Assembly: GCA_013396995.1 (NCBI GenBank) | Contig: VWZP01010280.1 | Span: forward strand, 1-64,000 | DNA length: 64,000 nucleotides | Source: Dicaeum eximium | Lineage: Eukaryota > Chordata > Aves > Passeriformes > Dicaeidae | Direction: 5' to 3' | Shown here: in pieces, positions 53,835 through 64,000 of the stretch | How the letters are laid out: every line of letters starts with the position of its first letter | Position numbering within the stretch: the stretch's first letter is position 1 | The notes under the pieces: model-generated | What the model saw: the letters and a program-made list of their open reading frames with translations, nothing else | What the model was told of the DNA's origin: nothing | Database searches by the model: none | Position numbers and translations under genes: made by a program

Positions 53835-54015
53835 TTATTTGCTGGCTGGTTTAGGTGGGATCCACTCGTGTATCTTCTTGCGAGTAGTAGAATAAGGCAC
53901 ATACTGCTCAGGAGTGCCACTCACATTGAATTTATGGTTCTCCCAGATAAATTTACGAGCAACTGGTGGCTGAACAACTGGAGGGTCATCCGTCATTGAG
54001 TGCAGCCAGCGATGC
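53835..54015 (-). CDS. NDUFA12: NDUFA12 terminal coding exon 4 with stop codon
   Basis: This terminal coding exon has 181 bases: the last base of the split Trp codon, 59 codons and a TAA stop. It encodes HRWLHSMTDDPP, then KFIWENHKFN, then GTPEQYVPYSTTRKK and a short lysine-ended tail (IPPKPASK). This C-terminal half is present in NDUFA12 and absent from NDUFAF2. The acceptor is CTTTTTCCTCTTAAG. The last few residues differ from the mammalian tail, which is the least conserved part of the protein. Confidence 0.97.
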
Positions 54016-55830
54016 CTTAAGAGGAAAAAGACATATAGTTACTAAGGAACATCACATAATGTCTATCAAGCCTATCTCCTGACTCCCAAGGGTCCTCCTC
54101 TGAAGAGACACTACATATTTATTCTGAGAAGGGAAAAAAATAACTTTAATCCAGTGTGACTTTGAATGAGACTATGGGATATTGATTTTAATTAGTTTCA
54201 CAAGCATAATTGATAAGTAACAGTTCTGCCTCCAAGAACCTGAAAGCACATCTAAGGACAAATTTTCTGTTCCTTTGTACGCCCAGTATTTGGGCAGAGT
54301 ATGTTGTCACTGTTTGTACAGCCCTCACCAGGCAGCCAGGTTAAGGCAGGCACTACAAGTGACAAAACCATGATGTTTGGTTTTGTTGCCTGGGCTTTTT
54401 CTTTGTTAGGTTATGGAGATTTGTTTTGTTTTTAATTACCAGAAGACTACACTGCACAACAATTTCAATGCCATTTTCAAAGCATCCATGAGGCTGCCAC
54501 TTGTAATACAGATTAACGACGTAAGTACACCTAAAACAAGCACATAAATATTTACTGACTGCACAACCAAGCAGTAATAGGGTAATTACCAAGTGATTCC
54601 AGTGATTAGCCTTTACCTATGAACTAAATGTCAATCTTTATCTGTGCAAGCAACATTAATCATCAAGCAAAGCATTTTCCCTAACAAGTTACTGAAACAC
54701 TGCATCAGGGACCAACTGAATTGATTTCATCCCTTTCCCATTTCAGTGCCTGAAGCAACTTTCAAATATTAATTACATTTTAATTATCTGTCAGTTTACA
54801 TGTACTTCATACTGTGTATAGTTATAACAAAAGTAAGGTTATGACATTTTTTGCAAGCTTATGTATTTTTTACTGAGGTAGAATTAAGGAGATTTCTGCT
54901 AATCAGCTTTTGCAAAGACTTGACCTAAAAATATGAAGTCTTCTTTTCTAGTTCTATTAGAAAACCTAAAAATTGCATCTTCAGCCCTTAGCAACAAATC
55001 CAGCACACTTGATTTATACAGCAAAACAAAACCATGATAAAAGTGGTGAGAAATAGACTGACAAGTATATTCCAAATCCAAATAGCTCTACAGAAGGTTG
55101 GTAATATTTTCAAATTGCTTCTTGACATGTATTTTTTTAAAAAGATTAAAAAATCACAACTTTGGCTATAACTTTAGTATAAAAATTTCACTTTAAAAAG
55201 AGTGTCAGCCTAAAGTTCTTTTTCTAGAAGTAAAAACCAAACAGTATATACATGTGTATAATGCTCTTTCTCCCTCTGTTCTCATTTGTAAATCTGGTCT
55301 CATTCAAAGTGTACATTTTGCACTGCTTTTATTAAAACAAATATAAATGGCTAACAATTTCAGTCTGGAAAAAGGTGGCCCCATAGCACTACTAATCACG
55401 ATGTAGTCTGATGATACAGGATCAGGTCTTGCTCAGTTTTAATCCTGGTGTTTTAAACCAGCCTCTGAAGTGCCCTGGCCACACCACAAAAAGCTCTCAC
55501 CTTGGGTGAACTCTCTTGCCTGACTCACACCTGTCACAATAATTCTGTGTACTACTGGGCTTCACATCACCTCAGGTATCACGTGTCCTGTGACAGCCTG
55601 CATCAAGGTTGGCAGAAACACTGCAAAAAAGCTAACCTGACAGAGGAGGGATCCTGTGCTCACACCCAACAAGCTCTCCATTGCTAACACAGAAACACAG
55701 AGTTTGTGGCATGAGAGAAAGGGCAAAAGAACAGTCCATTCTGCTAATACTGACTCAAGGACTGCAATTCAAAATGCTTTGCAGTATCACTCCAGAGGAG
55801 CCCCAGCTTTTCAAAACTGGTCACTGTAAC

Positions 55831-55872
55831 ATATGCTGGCTTTGGCCAGGGTAGAGTAAATTTTCTTTTTAA
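55831..55872 (+). mobile_element. Short LTR 5'-end fragment of the same family
   Basis: A stretch of about 40 bases, TGCTGGCTTTGGCCAGGG followed by TAGAGTAAATTTTC, resembles the first 35 bases of the family LTR. It lies about 70 bases before the full LTR at 55943, in the same orientation. It could be the stump of an earlier insertion or a chance match. Confidence 0.45.
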
Positions 55873-55942
55873 AAATAAAAATTAAGGCTCTTACTGCAAT
55901 GTGCAAGAGACATTAATAAAGTGAATTTAACTCTTATGTGAC

Positions 55943-56525
55943 TGTGCTGCTTTGGGCTGGGGTAAACTTAATTTTCCTCACGGTGGCTGGTATGGGGCTG
56001 TGTTTTGGATTTGTGCTGAACACAGGGTTGATACTATAGAGATGTTTTTGTTATTGCTGAGCAGGGCTTACACAGAGCCAAGGCCTTTTCTGCTTTTTGT
56101 ACTGCCATGCTGTCAGGGACACTAGGGGTGTATGGGACATTGGGAGGAGACACAGCCAGGACAGGTGACCCCAGCTGTCCAAAGGAATATTCCGTACGAC
56201 ATGGCATCACACTCAGTATATAAAGTAGGGGGAAGAAGGAGGCAGAAGGGGATGTTTGGACTAATGATATTTATCTTCCCAAGTCACCATTATGCATGAT
56301 GGAGCCATACTCTCCTGGAGATGGCTGAACACCTGCCTGCCCATGGGAAGCAGTGAATGAATTCTTGTTTTGCTTTGCCTGTGTGCAGCTTCTGCTTTCC
56401 CTACTGAACTCAACCTGCCGTTTTCTAGACTTTTCCCTTCTGATTCTCTCCCCAGTCCCACTGGAAGGGGGAGTAAACAAGCAGCTGCCTGGGACTTGGT
56501 GACTGCCTGGGGTTAAACCATGACA
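55943..56525 (+). mobile_element. Solo LTR of the same avian ERV family, inside NDUFA12 intron 3 (antisense)
   Basis: This 583-base LTR runs from TGTGCTGCTTTGGGCTGG to GGGGTTAAACCATGACA, with intact TG...CA ends. It aligns along its length with the LTR at 38524-39096; shared blocks include 'gatggagcc', 'ggctgaacacctgcc' and 'ggaagcagtgaat'. A TATA box, TATATAAA, sits at 56217-56224. The flanking 5 bases (GTGAC and CAGGC) do not match, so the target duplication has decayed or the copy was rearranged. It lies antisense to NDUFA12, the orientation usually tolerated in introns, because its poly(A) signal cannot then truncate the host transcript. Confidence 0.9.
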
Positions 56526-59500
56526 CAGGCAACCTACAACACACACACACGTTCACCTAGTGATGCTTCTGGTGACAGTGGATAAGGATCCTGCACACAA
56601 ATCCCTATTTAGGCACCTGTCATCACACCTCACCATCCTCATGCTCCCCAAGGGTCACACACACCACCAGGATGGACAAAAACTTGTCAGACAGAAATCC
56701 AGTTACAAAGGCCTTGAAAGACAGGCTGGAGCAAGCACAGCACTAGAACTGCTCAGTTCAAATGCACTGTATCATCAACTATAAATGCTCAGCTAAAATC
56801 TATGTTCCAAGCTTGTGTGATGTCTGGCACTTCTGTCATTACAAGTGTACTTGTCACACATTCATTCCTTGAAACATCAGAAAAGTTTCATGATGCCATT
56901 TAACAGAGTAGCTTTACCTGCCATTTAAACTATTGCTTTGCAGCTTTTAAAGACTAAATCCATAAATCTTTTAAAATACAGCATTTTTGAATAATTAATA
57001 TATTTGGGTTTAAGATTTTTTGGATTTCTATAACATCAACATGAAACCAAGCTCAAATTTAAATAGATCAGCAAAACCAATCCTTGAATCACATTTTCTC
57101 ACTGGAAAGTAAAAATAAATTTGCTCAGTGACAAGACATGCCAGTCCAGTCACAGGTATTGAAAAACATGCAGATACTTCAAAAGTTTGTTTAGCCAATC
57201 AATACACTATGAATTATGCTTATTTTTAGGAGTTTCAGGGCTTATCCTGGTCACAAAAGATTCCCCTTAGAAGCCCAATATGTGACTTATGAAAGCATTT
57301 TGGTTTGCAGAGCCTGTTCTCTCAAACAAAAGCTCCCACTTTCCACTGAAAATCTTGAAAACTTTATTTTGGGAAGACTTTCCCCTTGACACCTGCCTCA
57401 AAGAATCATTTGAAGCTCTGAGATCTCAGACTCTACCCCTAGATGCTCAGTAAAAGCTTTTCATGCACTAGATTGAACAGCATGAATAAAGAGATATGAC
57501 ATCCTGTAGATGGCCAGATTTCTATACAAACACTGCCTATAAATCCACAGTGGAAAAAAAAGGATTCAAAAGCAATTAATGACTGAAAACCTACAAAAAA
57601 GCAGACAACTTGCACAGAGTACAGAAAAATCAGGAGGATGCAAGCAGCTCTTCATGATGTGAAGCAGCTTCCTGAATCAGTGAACAGTCATTAGGAAGCA
57701 GACTGAGGCTGGCAAAGCCTTTGCACTTTTTCTTGCATAAATGGATAAAAGACACCTCAACATATCTTCAAAAACTCTCAAGACTATGTAGAATTTTTTT
57801 CCAAAGCTTTAAGAAATATTTAAAAGCAAATAGATTTCAAACTGAAGCTGCAAGAGACTGGAGCCAATTATATGATGTACAAGCTGTCAAACAAGAAGTG
57901 ATGCTACACAAACTCAGCAGCCACTACCATATGTGCATCTGCAAGGTTCAGGCACAGCTTGAGCCAGCTCACCATGTTTGCCAACTTGTTAACATTCACT
58001 TTGTGCCACAAGTTAACCATGCTACAATGAGACAAGAGAAATTACGATGTGGGTTCAGGTCATAGGAAAGAGAAGGAGAAAGGGACAACAAATGTGTTTA
58101 TTTGTTTACACATGGGAGATTAATTTCTCATGCAAGTTACTACACCATAGCAACGAGATGGCATCCAATTTACATGAAAACACCAAATTAGCATTTAATC
58201 GAATTATAAAACCCCACAAATTGATTGTGAAGCTACTAGAAGGATGGAAATTTTCCCAATCCCCTTCCTTTTCTGTTCAATCTTTTTGTTTTGTTTTCCT
58301 TGAAGGCAAACTGGAAAAGCAGCATTTTTACAGGAGAATTGCACATTTCCTTACGTTTTCTAGTGTGTTGGCACTTTAAGTCTGAGGATTACATTCCTCC
58401 CTGTCAGATCAATTAAAGAGGATTCAGACTATTAAACTGAAGGTAAATTTGCAATACTTCACTATTTGAAGTAAACACTCCTGGAGCTCCTCACAAAGAT
58501 GTCAGATTTGCACCATAAGGAAACAAGCCTCAAAGTACAGGACAGACACCTTAAATACATAGGACAGTGGTAGCAAAATGAAGTGTCCCTACAAAAGGAA
58601 AAACTATTCTCAAATTACAGCTCTTCTTTCTTTTCTCTTGATACTGAAAGAGAAATTTCTTTTTAACTAGTGTGTACACTTAGAGCATTGTCAATTCGTT
58701 TGTTCAAAGTATTTGGCCAAACTGCAAACCAAAGTACATTACAGAAATACAATAAACAAATAGCTTAAACACACAGGCCAAGGACTAGTGATGCTGCAGT
58801 GGAGACATCCAAGAAAACACTAAACAGAGTCCCCACAGGCATTGCTATAAACGGATTTAACTTCTATTGTTTATACGCTCACAGAGCACACCAGATCAGT
58901 GTGTTCAAAAATGGAAGCACTGAGCTCCTGCAAACAACACTGACTAGTAAGAGACAAAACAACTATTTGGTTTCTCTCACTGTCTAAAAGTGAAAAAGAT
59001 TAATTTGTGTAGGGAAAAATTGTGCCAAATATCTTGTAAAGCATTACAAGAAGATTAGTATCCATCATTCCCAAGGCAAGTATTAAAGAATTTTTAAAAA
59101 AATCTAATTAACTTGTCTCCAACAAAGCAGATACCAACATCTGCATTTTGGAGGCAAAAGAAAAAAGAAACCCCAGAGTAAAAAAGAAGTTAAATAACAA
59201 CTAAATCAGAATAAACCACAGCCTACATATTCTAGTGTGGAAGCATTTTTAAAAAGCAACAGTCTTGATTCCCTGGAGAGTAGACATATGTCAAAACAAC
59301 ACTCTGATTTCCTTTAGACTCTACAATTTCAGTACATCCGTTGTCAAAAGACATTACATCAATTATTTCAGAATACTCAAAATACTCAGTAGCTCCTAAA
59401 ATGGTATTACAATATGTTATTACATATAAGGTGATCTTCTTGCTGCTTTTTCTTTTTCTCTAGTATCTGAGAAAAGGTAAAGGGTAGCATTTTCTTCTAG

Positions 59501-60536
59501 TTGTTTCCAGAACTTTTCAACATACCAAAATGCTTTTTTCCACTTCATCATACATGAGCTTCACTTGATTGTACTTAAACAATCATTCACATTCTACAAT
59601 CCTGAAGGCACACAACTTACTGCAAGAAGAAGATACAACAGCATACCCACAAAACTTCAATGACCTGACCTAAATTAACTGAATTCCAGAGTAAAAACAT
59701 CAGTGTTCAGAAGAATTCAGATCACATCCACCTCTAACAGCAGTACTTTAAATACTTCCCAGTTGACCCAAGGATGACAAAAATGTATCATACTATTATA
59801 CTATGGATTAATGACTTTCTTTGTTAATATAAGTAATTTCACACAATTTAATTTATTTCCAACAAATTTCTGGGTCCAAAATAACCTGGGTCCAAAATTA
59901 CCTGTTGCACAACTCCAGTGTTACACTGACAGCAGCTTGTACAAAATACTGTCAGGCTCAATTCAGAAGTCTCTGGCATGTTAAAAATTTAAGGCAGTAT
60001 AGTGCCAGATTAAAACTTTTTAGAAGTCTTAAAAGACAGCATATATTCCCAGTCAAAATTTTTGTATTTTTAAGGCTGTCTCTCAGCTGTATGGAAATAC
60101 ACATCAGTGATTTAGATGCGTCACAAGGCTAGTATTCCTATATAAGGATAAACATATGTTATCATGGGACATACAAATTTATCAGCCAAGAAATATCATC
60201 CCCCACCTTATCCCTCCTCCCCCAAAAAAATTCCAAATCCCAAACCTGACTGGTACTGCACAACTAAGTTTCCTGACTAAAACCCCTTAGAACACAAGAC
60301 TGTTTTCCCTTTTGTGCCGCATTACACTCACCAGTCTTGAAAATAACAAAACTTTTACTGCTTCTTTTAAAGGATTTTTTTTCCACATTGATAGGAAAAC
60401 AAGTTTTTCTACCTCATTAATTTCTGTGAAGGAAACAAACTACTTAAGCCTTGAAACATCACTTTGATTCTCAGGAAGAAACCCTTTACTGAAGTTTGTA
60501 AACAGGCAACAAATATCCCATAAACACAACCAAAGG

Positions 60537-60566
60537 AAAACAAAACAAAACAAAAACAAAAACCTG
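60537..60566 (+). repeat. (AAAAC)n low-complexity tract in NDUFA12 intron 3
   Basis: AAAAC-type units in tandem, about 30 bases, within intron 3. Confidence 0.88.
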
Positions 60567-61473
60567 TGTGAAACAAAACCTGCGCCTGGAAAAAAAAAAA
60601 AATCACACATTCCTCAAATGTTCCAGTGAGAGCCACAGTTTAGGAGATTTTATAATCAATCCCAGCCTTGGCACAGAACATTTGTCACAGGAGTAATAAA
60701 ACCAGTGTTTGCTCAATCTATCCATACACTTCTCTCTTGATGTCATCTTCTGCTTTTGCTTTGTGGCTGAAGTGCTATTCCTGTTCCTTTAAGAATTGCA
60801 TAGAGATTGTTTTTACAAGTGTACACTGTAACTTCACAAGGGGTGAGTTTTCTAGGAAAACAAAGAAAGGGTCAACAGCTGCAGCCAGAGACCTTCTGGA
60901 ACTCAAGGCTGTACAGAATTATTACTGAAATGCATGAACAGAAAATAAAATGTCAATAAAAATTATAGTCAAGTAGCAGTCAACATATGGAGAATCCTGG
61001 CACTTCAATGTTTACTACCACATCAATGCATATAAATTGAAAAAATTATGATATTAGTGGCTGTGGGTTAAGGAATGTTGCTCTTCCACCATGGCCATAT
61101 GTTCCTCAGGTTCTTGCTTAGAATGGAAATAACAAATATTTTACTTCTGGTGGCCCAACGCTTTGGCAAAGCATTAACAGGGAATCACAAGTAATACAGA
61201 AAATTAGAAGACTGTCTTGACCTGCCCAATCCAGCTGGCAAAATGCTTTTCTCAATCCAAAAAGCAGTGAGTGCCTCTGCCAGGACAGCGAGCAATAAAC
61301 ATGAATGCCGTTGAACATTAGAGTGATGAGTCCGAAATCTTCTGGTCATAGACAAGACAGCTACAACCATGAAATCTTTTTTTTTTTCTTCAATTTTCTG
61401 CTTTGTAATATAAGAAAATATAAAGCAAATACACAGTTGGTAATGGTCCACGTTATTAAGCTAAATAGTTTAC

Positions 61474-61561
61474 CATTCAGGGGGCACCATGCTTCCATCA
61501 ACTTCCCAAAAGGTATTTTTGCCATTCATTTCCTCAGTATATATAACCCATCTGTGCCGAC
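61474..61561 (-). CDS. NDUFA12: NDUFA12 coding exon 3
   Basis: This 88-base internal exon begins with GT, completing the split Gly codon, and ends with TG, opening the Trp codon of exon 4. Its 28 whole codons encode RHRWVIYTEEMNGK and then FWEVDGSMVPPE, the most conserved stretch of NDUFA12. The acceptor is a pyrimidine-rich TTTGTTTCCTTAAG and the donor is GTAAAC. Relative to the mammalian protein I recall only conservative changes (for example Ile for Val in the RHRWV motif). The plus-strand frame overlapping it is a shadow. Confidence 0.96.
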
Positions 61562-62535
61562 CTTAAGGAAACAAACAGAAATATCATATTAGGAAAAAAA
61601 AATTATTTTCTTATAAAGGAGAGAATTCAGGAAAACCAAAGAAAAACATTTTGAGTAATACTATCTACCACAATGGGCACTTATTTTTAAGCCAGTACAG
61701 CTTTTATTTTTCCAAGTCTTCTGTATTTCGACTGTTACTGTAGTTTTAGATGACTGAATCTCACACTATCACAAGATGGCAAATATTGGCTATTGTATAA
61801 ATAATGGGAAATAGGAACTTAGAAAATTTTCAGGCAGAGAAATAGGTTTTGGGGTTTTTTTCCTCCGTTTCGAGAAGTCTTTCCCAATAGGACATTGCCG
61901 CTGATAACCTAAGACTAAATTTCAGCTACACAAAACTACCAAGCAACATTAGCCAACAAGTGCTTTTCCTGGTTACACTCCAAGTTAACCTACAGTCAGC
62001 AGCTACCTTGGCCTGACCAGTGTGTCAACTGCTTATGTGTCACCTGTGTTGCTTTAGGTGCTGCCTTTTTAAGTACTCTAAAAGCTTGATTTAAAATCCC
62101 ATTACTTAAGGTAATAGTTAGTTTAAGCCAACCTGTGCTCTTTGCCCTGAAGTGTACATATAAGTGAGTAAAGCTGTGAGGCAGTTCTAAATGTAGTTCT
62201 CCTTCTTTCCCCACCTGTTAAATTACCAGCCTTCATGTCAAGGACCAAATTCAACTCTCAATCACAGTATCAGATACCTTTACCTACACAGAGACCATAG
62301 GATTGGCTTATATCTAGCCTATATTCATTCTTTCAGACTGACTGTGTTTGCAAATGAATTGAGGGATGCAACAGAGAAACAGAAGCTGTCAAAGCATTTC
62401 TGTAAGTCTAAGATTCACACAAGACAAGTGCAGGGAAGTCAGGCAGGCAACAAGTTGTATTTCACTAGCAGAAAGCACACAAGCTATGTGGGAGCTGCAC
62501 AGTTGGTTGGGAGGTGTTCACATTAGCACACGTAC

Positions 62536-62618
62536 CAAAGAAGTTTCTTTTGTCTTCGTAGTATTTGTTTCCATATTTGTCAATTCCTACCAGATTACCA
62601 GTCTTCAAATCATTGACC
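62536..62618 (-). CDS. NDUFA12: NDUFA12 coding exon 2
   Basis: This 83-base internal exon holds one base finishing a codon, 27 full codons and one base of the next Gly codon. It encodes the conserved block containing KYGNKYYED, followed by NFFG, which is the N-terminal hallmark of the B17.2 family. The 3' splice site reads TTGACAG before the exon, and the donor is GTACGT. It starts at about residue 30 of the usual 145-residue protein. The missing upstream exon must end in phase 2 and carry the start codon. The frame is clean, with no stop or frameshift. Confidence 0.95.
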
Positions 62619-64000
62619 CTGTCAATTATCAAAACAACAGTTTCAGTTGGTGTCCCCTCAGAATGAAATTGTGACAGAGGTTTCTTAAGGGTTAGTAAAA
62701 ACCTGTATATATGTATGCAAAGATATTTTGTAAAAAACTATTCAAGCTTATGGATTGCAAAACAATCACCAATACTATAACTAATGTGCACCCCACTGAC
62801 AGGATGATAAAAGCCATACAAAAAGGCTTTAGGGGACTCTTATTAAACAGCTCATTATAGTAGAAGATAAAGCAACTCTACAAAGTAACAATTTAACACC
62901 CACAAAACCTTAAATACTGTGAGAGTCCCAGAGGCACATGTTAATCCACTCAGTAGGAAATGTTACCATCCTTTTCAACTATTAGTAGCTACTATTTCAG
63001 CCTGAATTGACATTGGAAGTGGTCAGCACTGAAATGGCACAAGAGACCTCACATGTCTGTGTGGGCAGTAAGGTCCAAGAGAGGAACAGTAATAATATTT
63101 TATGCCATTGCAGCTGCTTGCCAAGGAAATACATGCTAAACCCTGAACTATAATTGTTACTTTCTTGCTTTTGTATAATTGTGGAAGATCCATGCATTCA
63201 CCCTGCAACTCTGTGGGACTTGCTGACCCAGATAAGGTATCTACAAGTTTCAACTCTTTACAGAGAACATATTTTAACATTATTGTAGAAATCAATCATT
63301 AAAGTGAGCCTATGATTTACATTCCGGTGCTAAAACCTTAGAGCTAATCAAAGTGTTCTCCCTCTATATTTGCAATTTTGCTTTTCTTTTTACTGACCTT
63401 CATCCCAGGCAGAATTAGATAGGGAAAAGTTTCCTCTCAAAGGTTTTAGTGGCTTATAGTATTATGCACACTCTTAACTGATCCCAAGTAAGAGGAGGAA
63501 TGTGCTCAGATGAAGCTTTTTTGTTGTCTTTTCTCCCAGGGTGTGTGGAAGTGACAATCATTCCAGCAAGTACTTATTTTAAACCTCTGTGGTGGCAGGC
63601 AGAGAGATTCTCTGACACATCTCTCCTCTGTCAAAGAAACACTAAAAGATCTCTGGCTCAACTATACAAGCCTGAGTTCCCAGCTTCAGAAAAAGAAGAG
63701 CCATTTCACAGCTGCTCTCCCTGTCTTGCAAGTGCTCTTATGCCCTTGTCCTGACTTCATGCCCTGAATACCAATATCAGACACTAAGAGGTATTTACGG
63801 CTTCCTGAGAATATTTTCCAGCCAATTTCACTGAATTTTAAGTAAGGAGAATGTTTCCAGCCACAAAGGCTCTTAATAATTTGACTTTATAGCATATAAA
63901 TCTTCTGCAGCTGCCTCAGTGGAAAACATATAGAGAAGAGCAAGGAAATTCAGAGAGTCTCCTGACCTGGGTAAATAATTTTTTTCCAGTTACCAGTGAT

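Larger units (their letters stand above)
53740..64000 (-). other. NDUFA12: NDUFA12 gene, 3' part (exons 2-4, introns, 3' UTR); exon 1 outside window
   Basis: NDUFA12 (B17.2/DAP13) is an accessory subunit of mitochondrial respiratory complex I, on the matrix side. Three exons on the minus strand splice in phase: exon 2 ends with one base of a Gly codon completed by exon 3, and exon 3 ends with TG of a Trp codon completed by exon 4. The 352 coding bases give about 116 residues. With the roughly 29 residues expected from exon 1 this matches the usual 145-residue length. Intron 3 spans 54016-61473 (7.5 kb), intron 2 spans 61562-62535 (about 1 kb), and intron 1 runs from 62619 past the window edge. 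No coding exon or CpG island was seen in 62619-64000, so the promoter lies further right. The related assembly factor NDUFAF2 shares only the N-terminal half; the intact C-terminal half here rules it out. The reading frame is intact, so this looks like the functional gene, not a processed copy. Confidence 0.96.

Noticed and set aside
62619..64000. Search for NDUFA12 exon 1
   Set aside because: No segment on the minus strand gave a start codon, suitable phase and donor with the expected basic N-terminus, and there is no CpG island; exon 1 must be outside the window.

Overview
The window looks like a piece of a bird chromosome, probably a songbird (the latter is inference). It is AT-rich and CpG-depleted. 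It carries two truncated CR1 LINE copies and three solo or degraded LTRs of avian endogenous-retrovirus type, and one protein-coding gene with vertebrate exon-intron structure. There are no bacterial-style operons; nearly all open frames are short chance frames in non-coding DNA.

The one gene identified with confidence is NDUFA12, a mitochondrial complex I accessory subunit, on the minus strand at the right end. Exons 2, 3 and 4 (62536-62618, 61474-61561, 53835-54015) join in phase with consensus splice sites and give about 116 residues, ending in a stop codon with a poly(A) signal 72 bases beyond it. Exon 1 (about 29 residues plus the 5' UTR) lies beyond base 64000. Intron 3 holds an LTR in antisense.

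From left to right: 1-31.5 kb is gene-poor DNA with two CR1 fragments (about 15.2 and 24.4-24.9 kb) and simple repeats. About 31.7-32.7 kb is a CpG island broken by a 277-base assembly gap; it is probably a promoter or first exon. In other vertebrates TMCC3 sits next to NDUFA12 on the 3' side in the same orientation, so this island may be a TMCC3 start, but no TMCC3 coding sequence was seen. From 32.7 to 53.7 kb is non-coding DNA with a solo LTR flanked by a perfect 5-bp target duplication (38.5-39.1 kb) and an older LTR ending about 0.9 kb beyond the NDUFA12 poly(A) signal. From 53.7 to 64 kb is NDUFA12.

No new multi-gene system was found. The items most worth checking are a possible membrane-spanning exon at 11048-11187 (minus), a cluster of good splice-site-like strings at 46.37-47.15 kb (plus), a 51-codon frame with a signal-peptide-like start at 12.9 kb, and the gapped CpG island.
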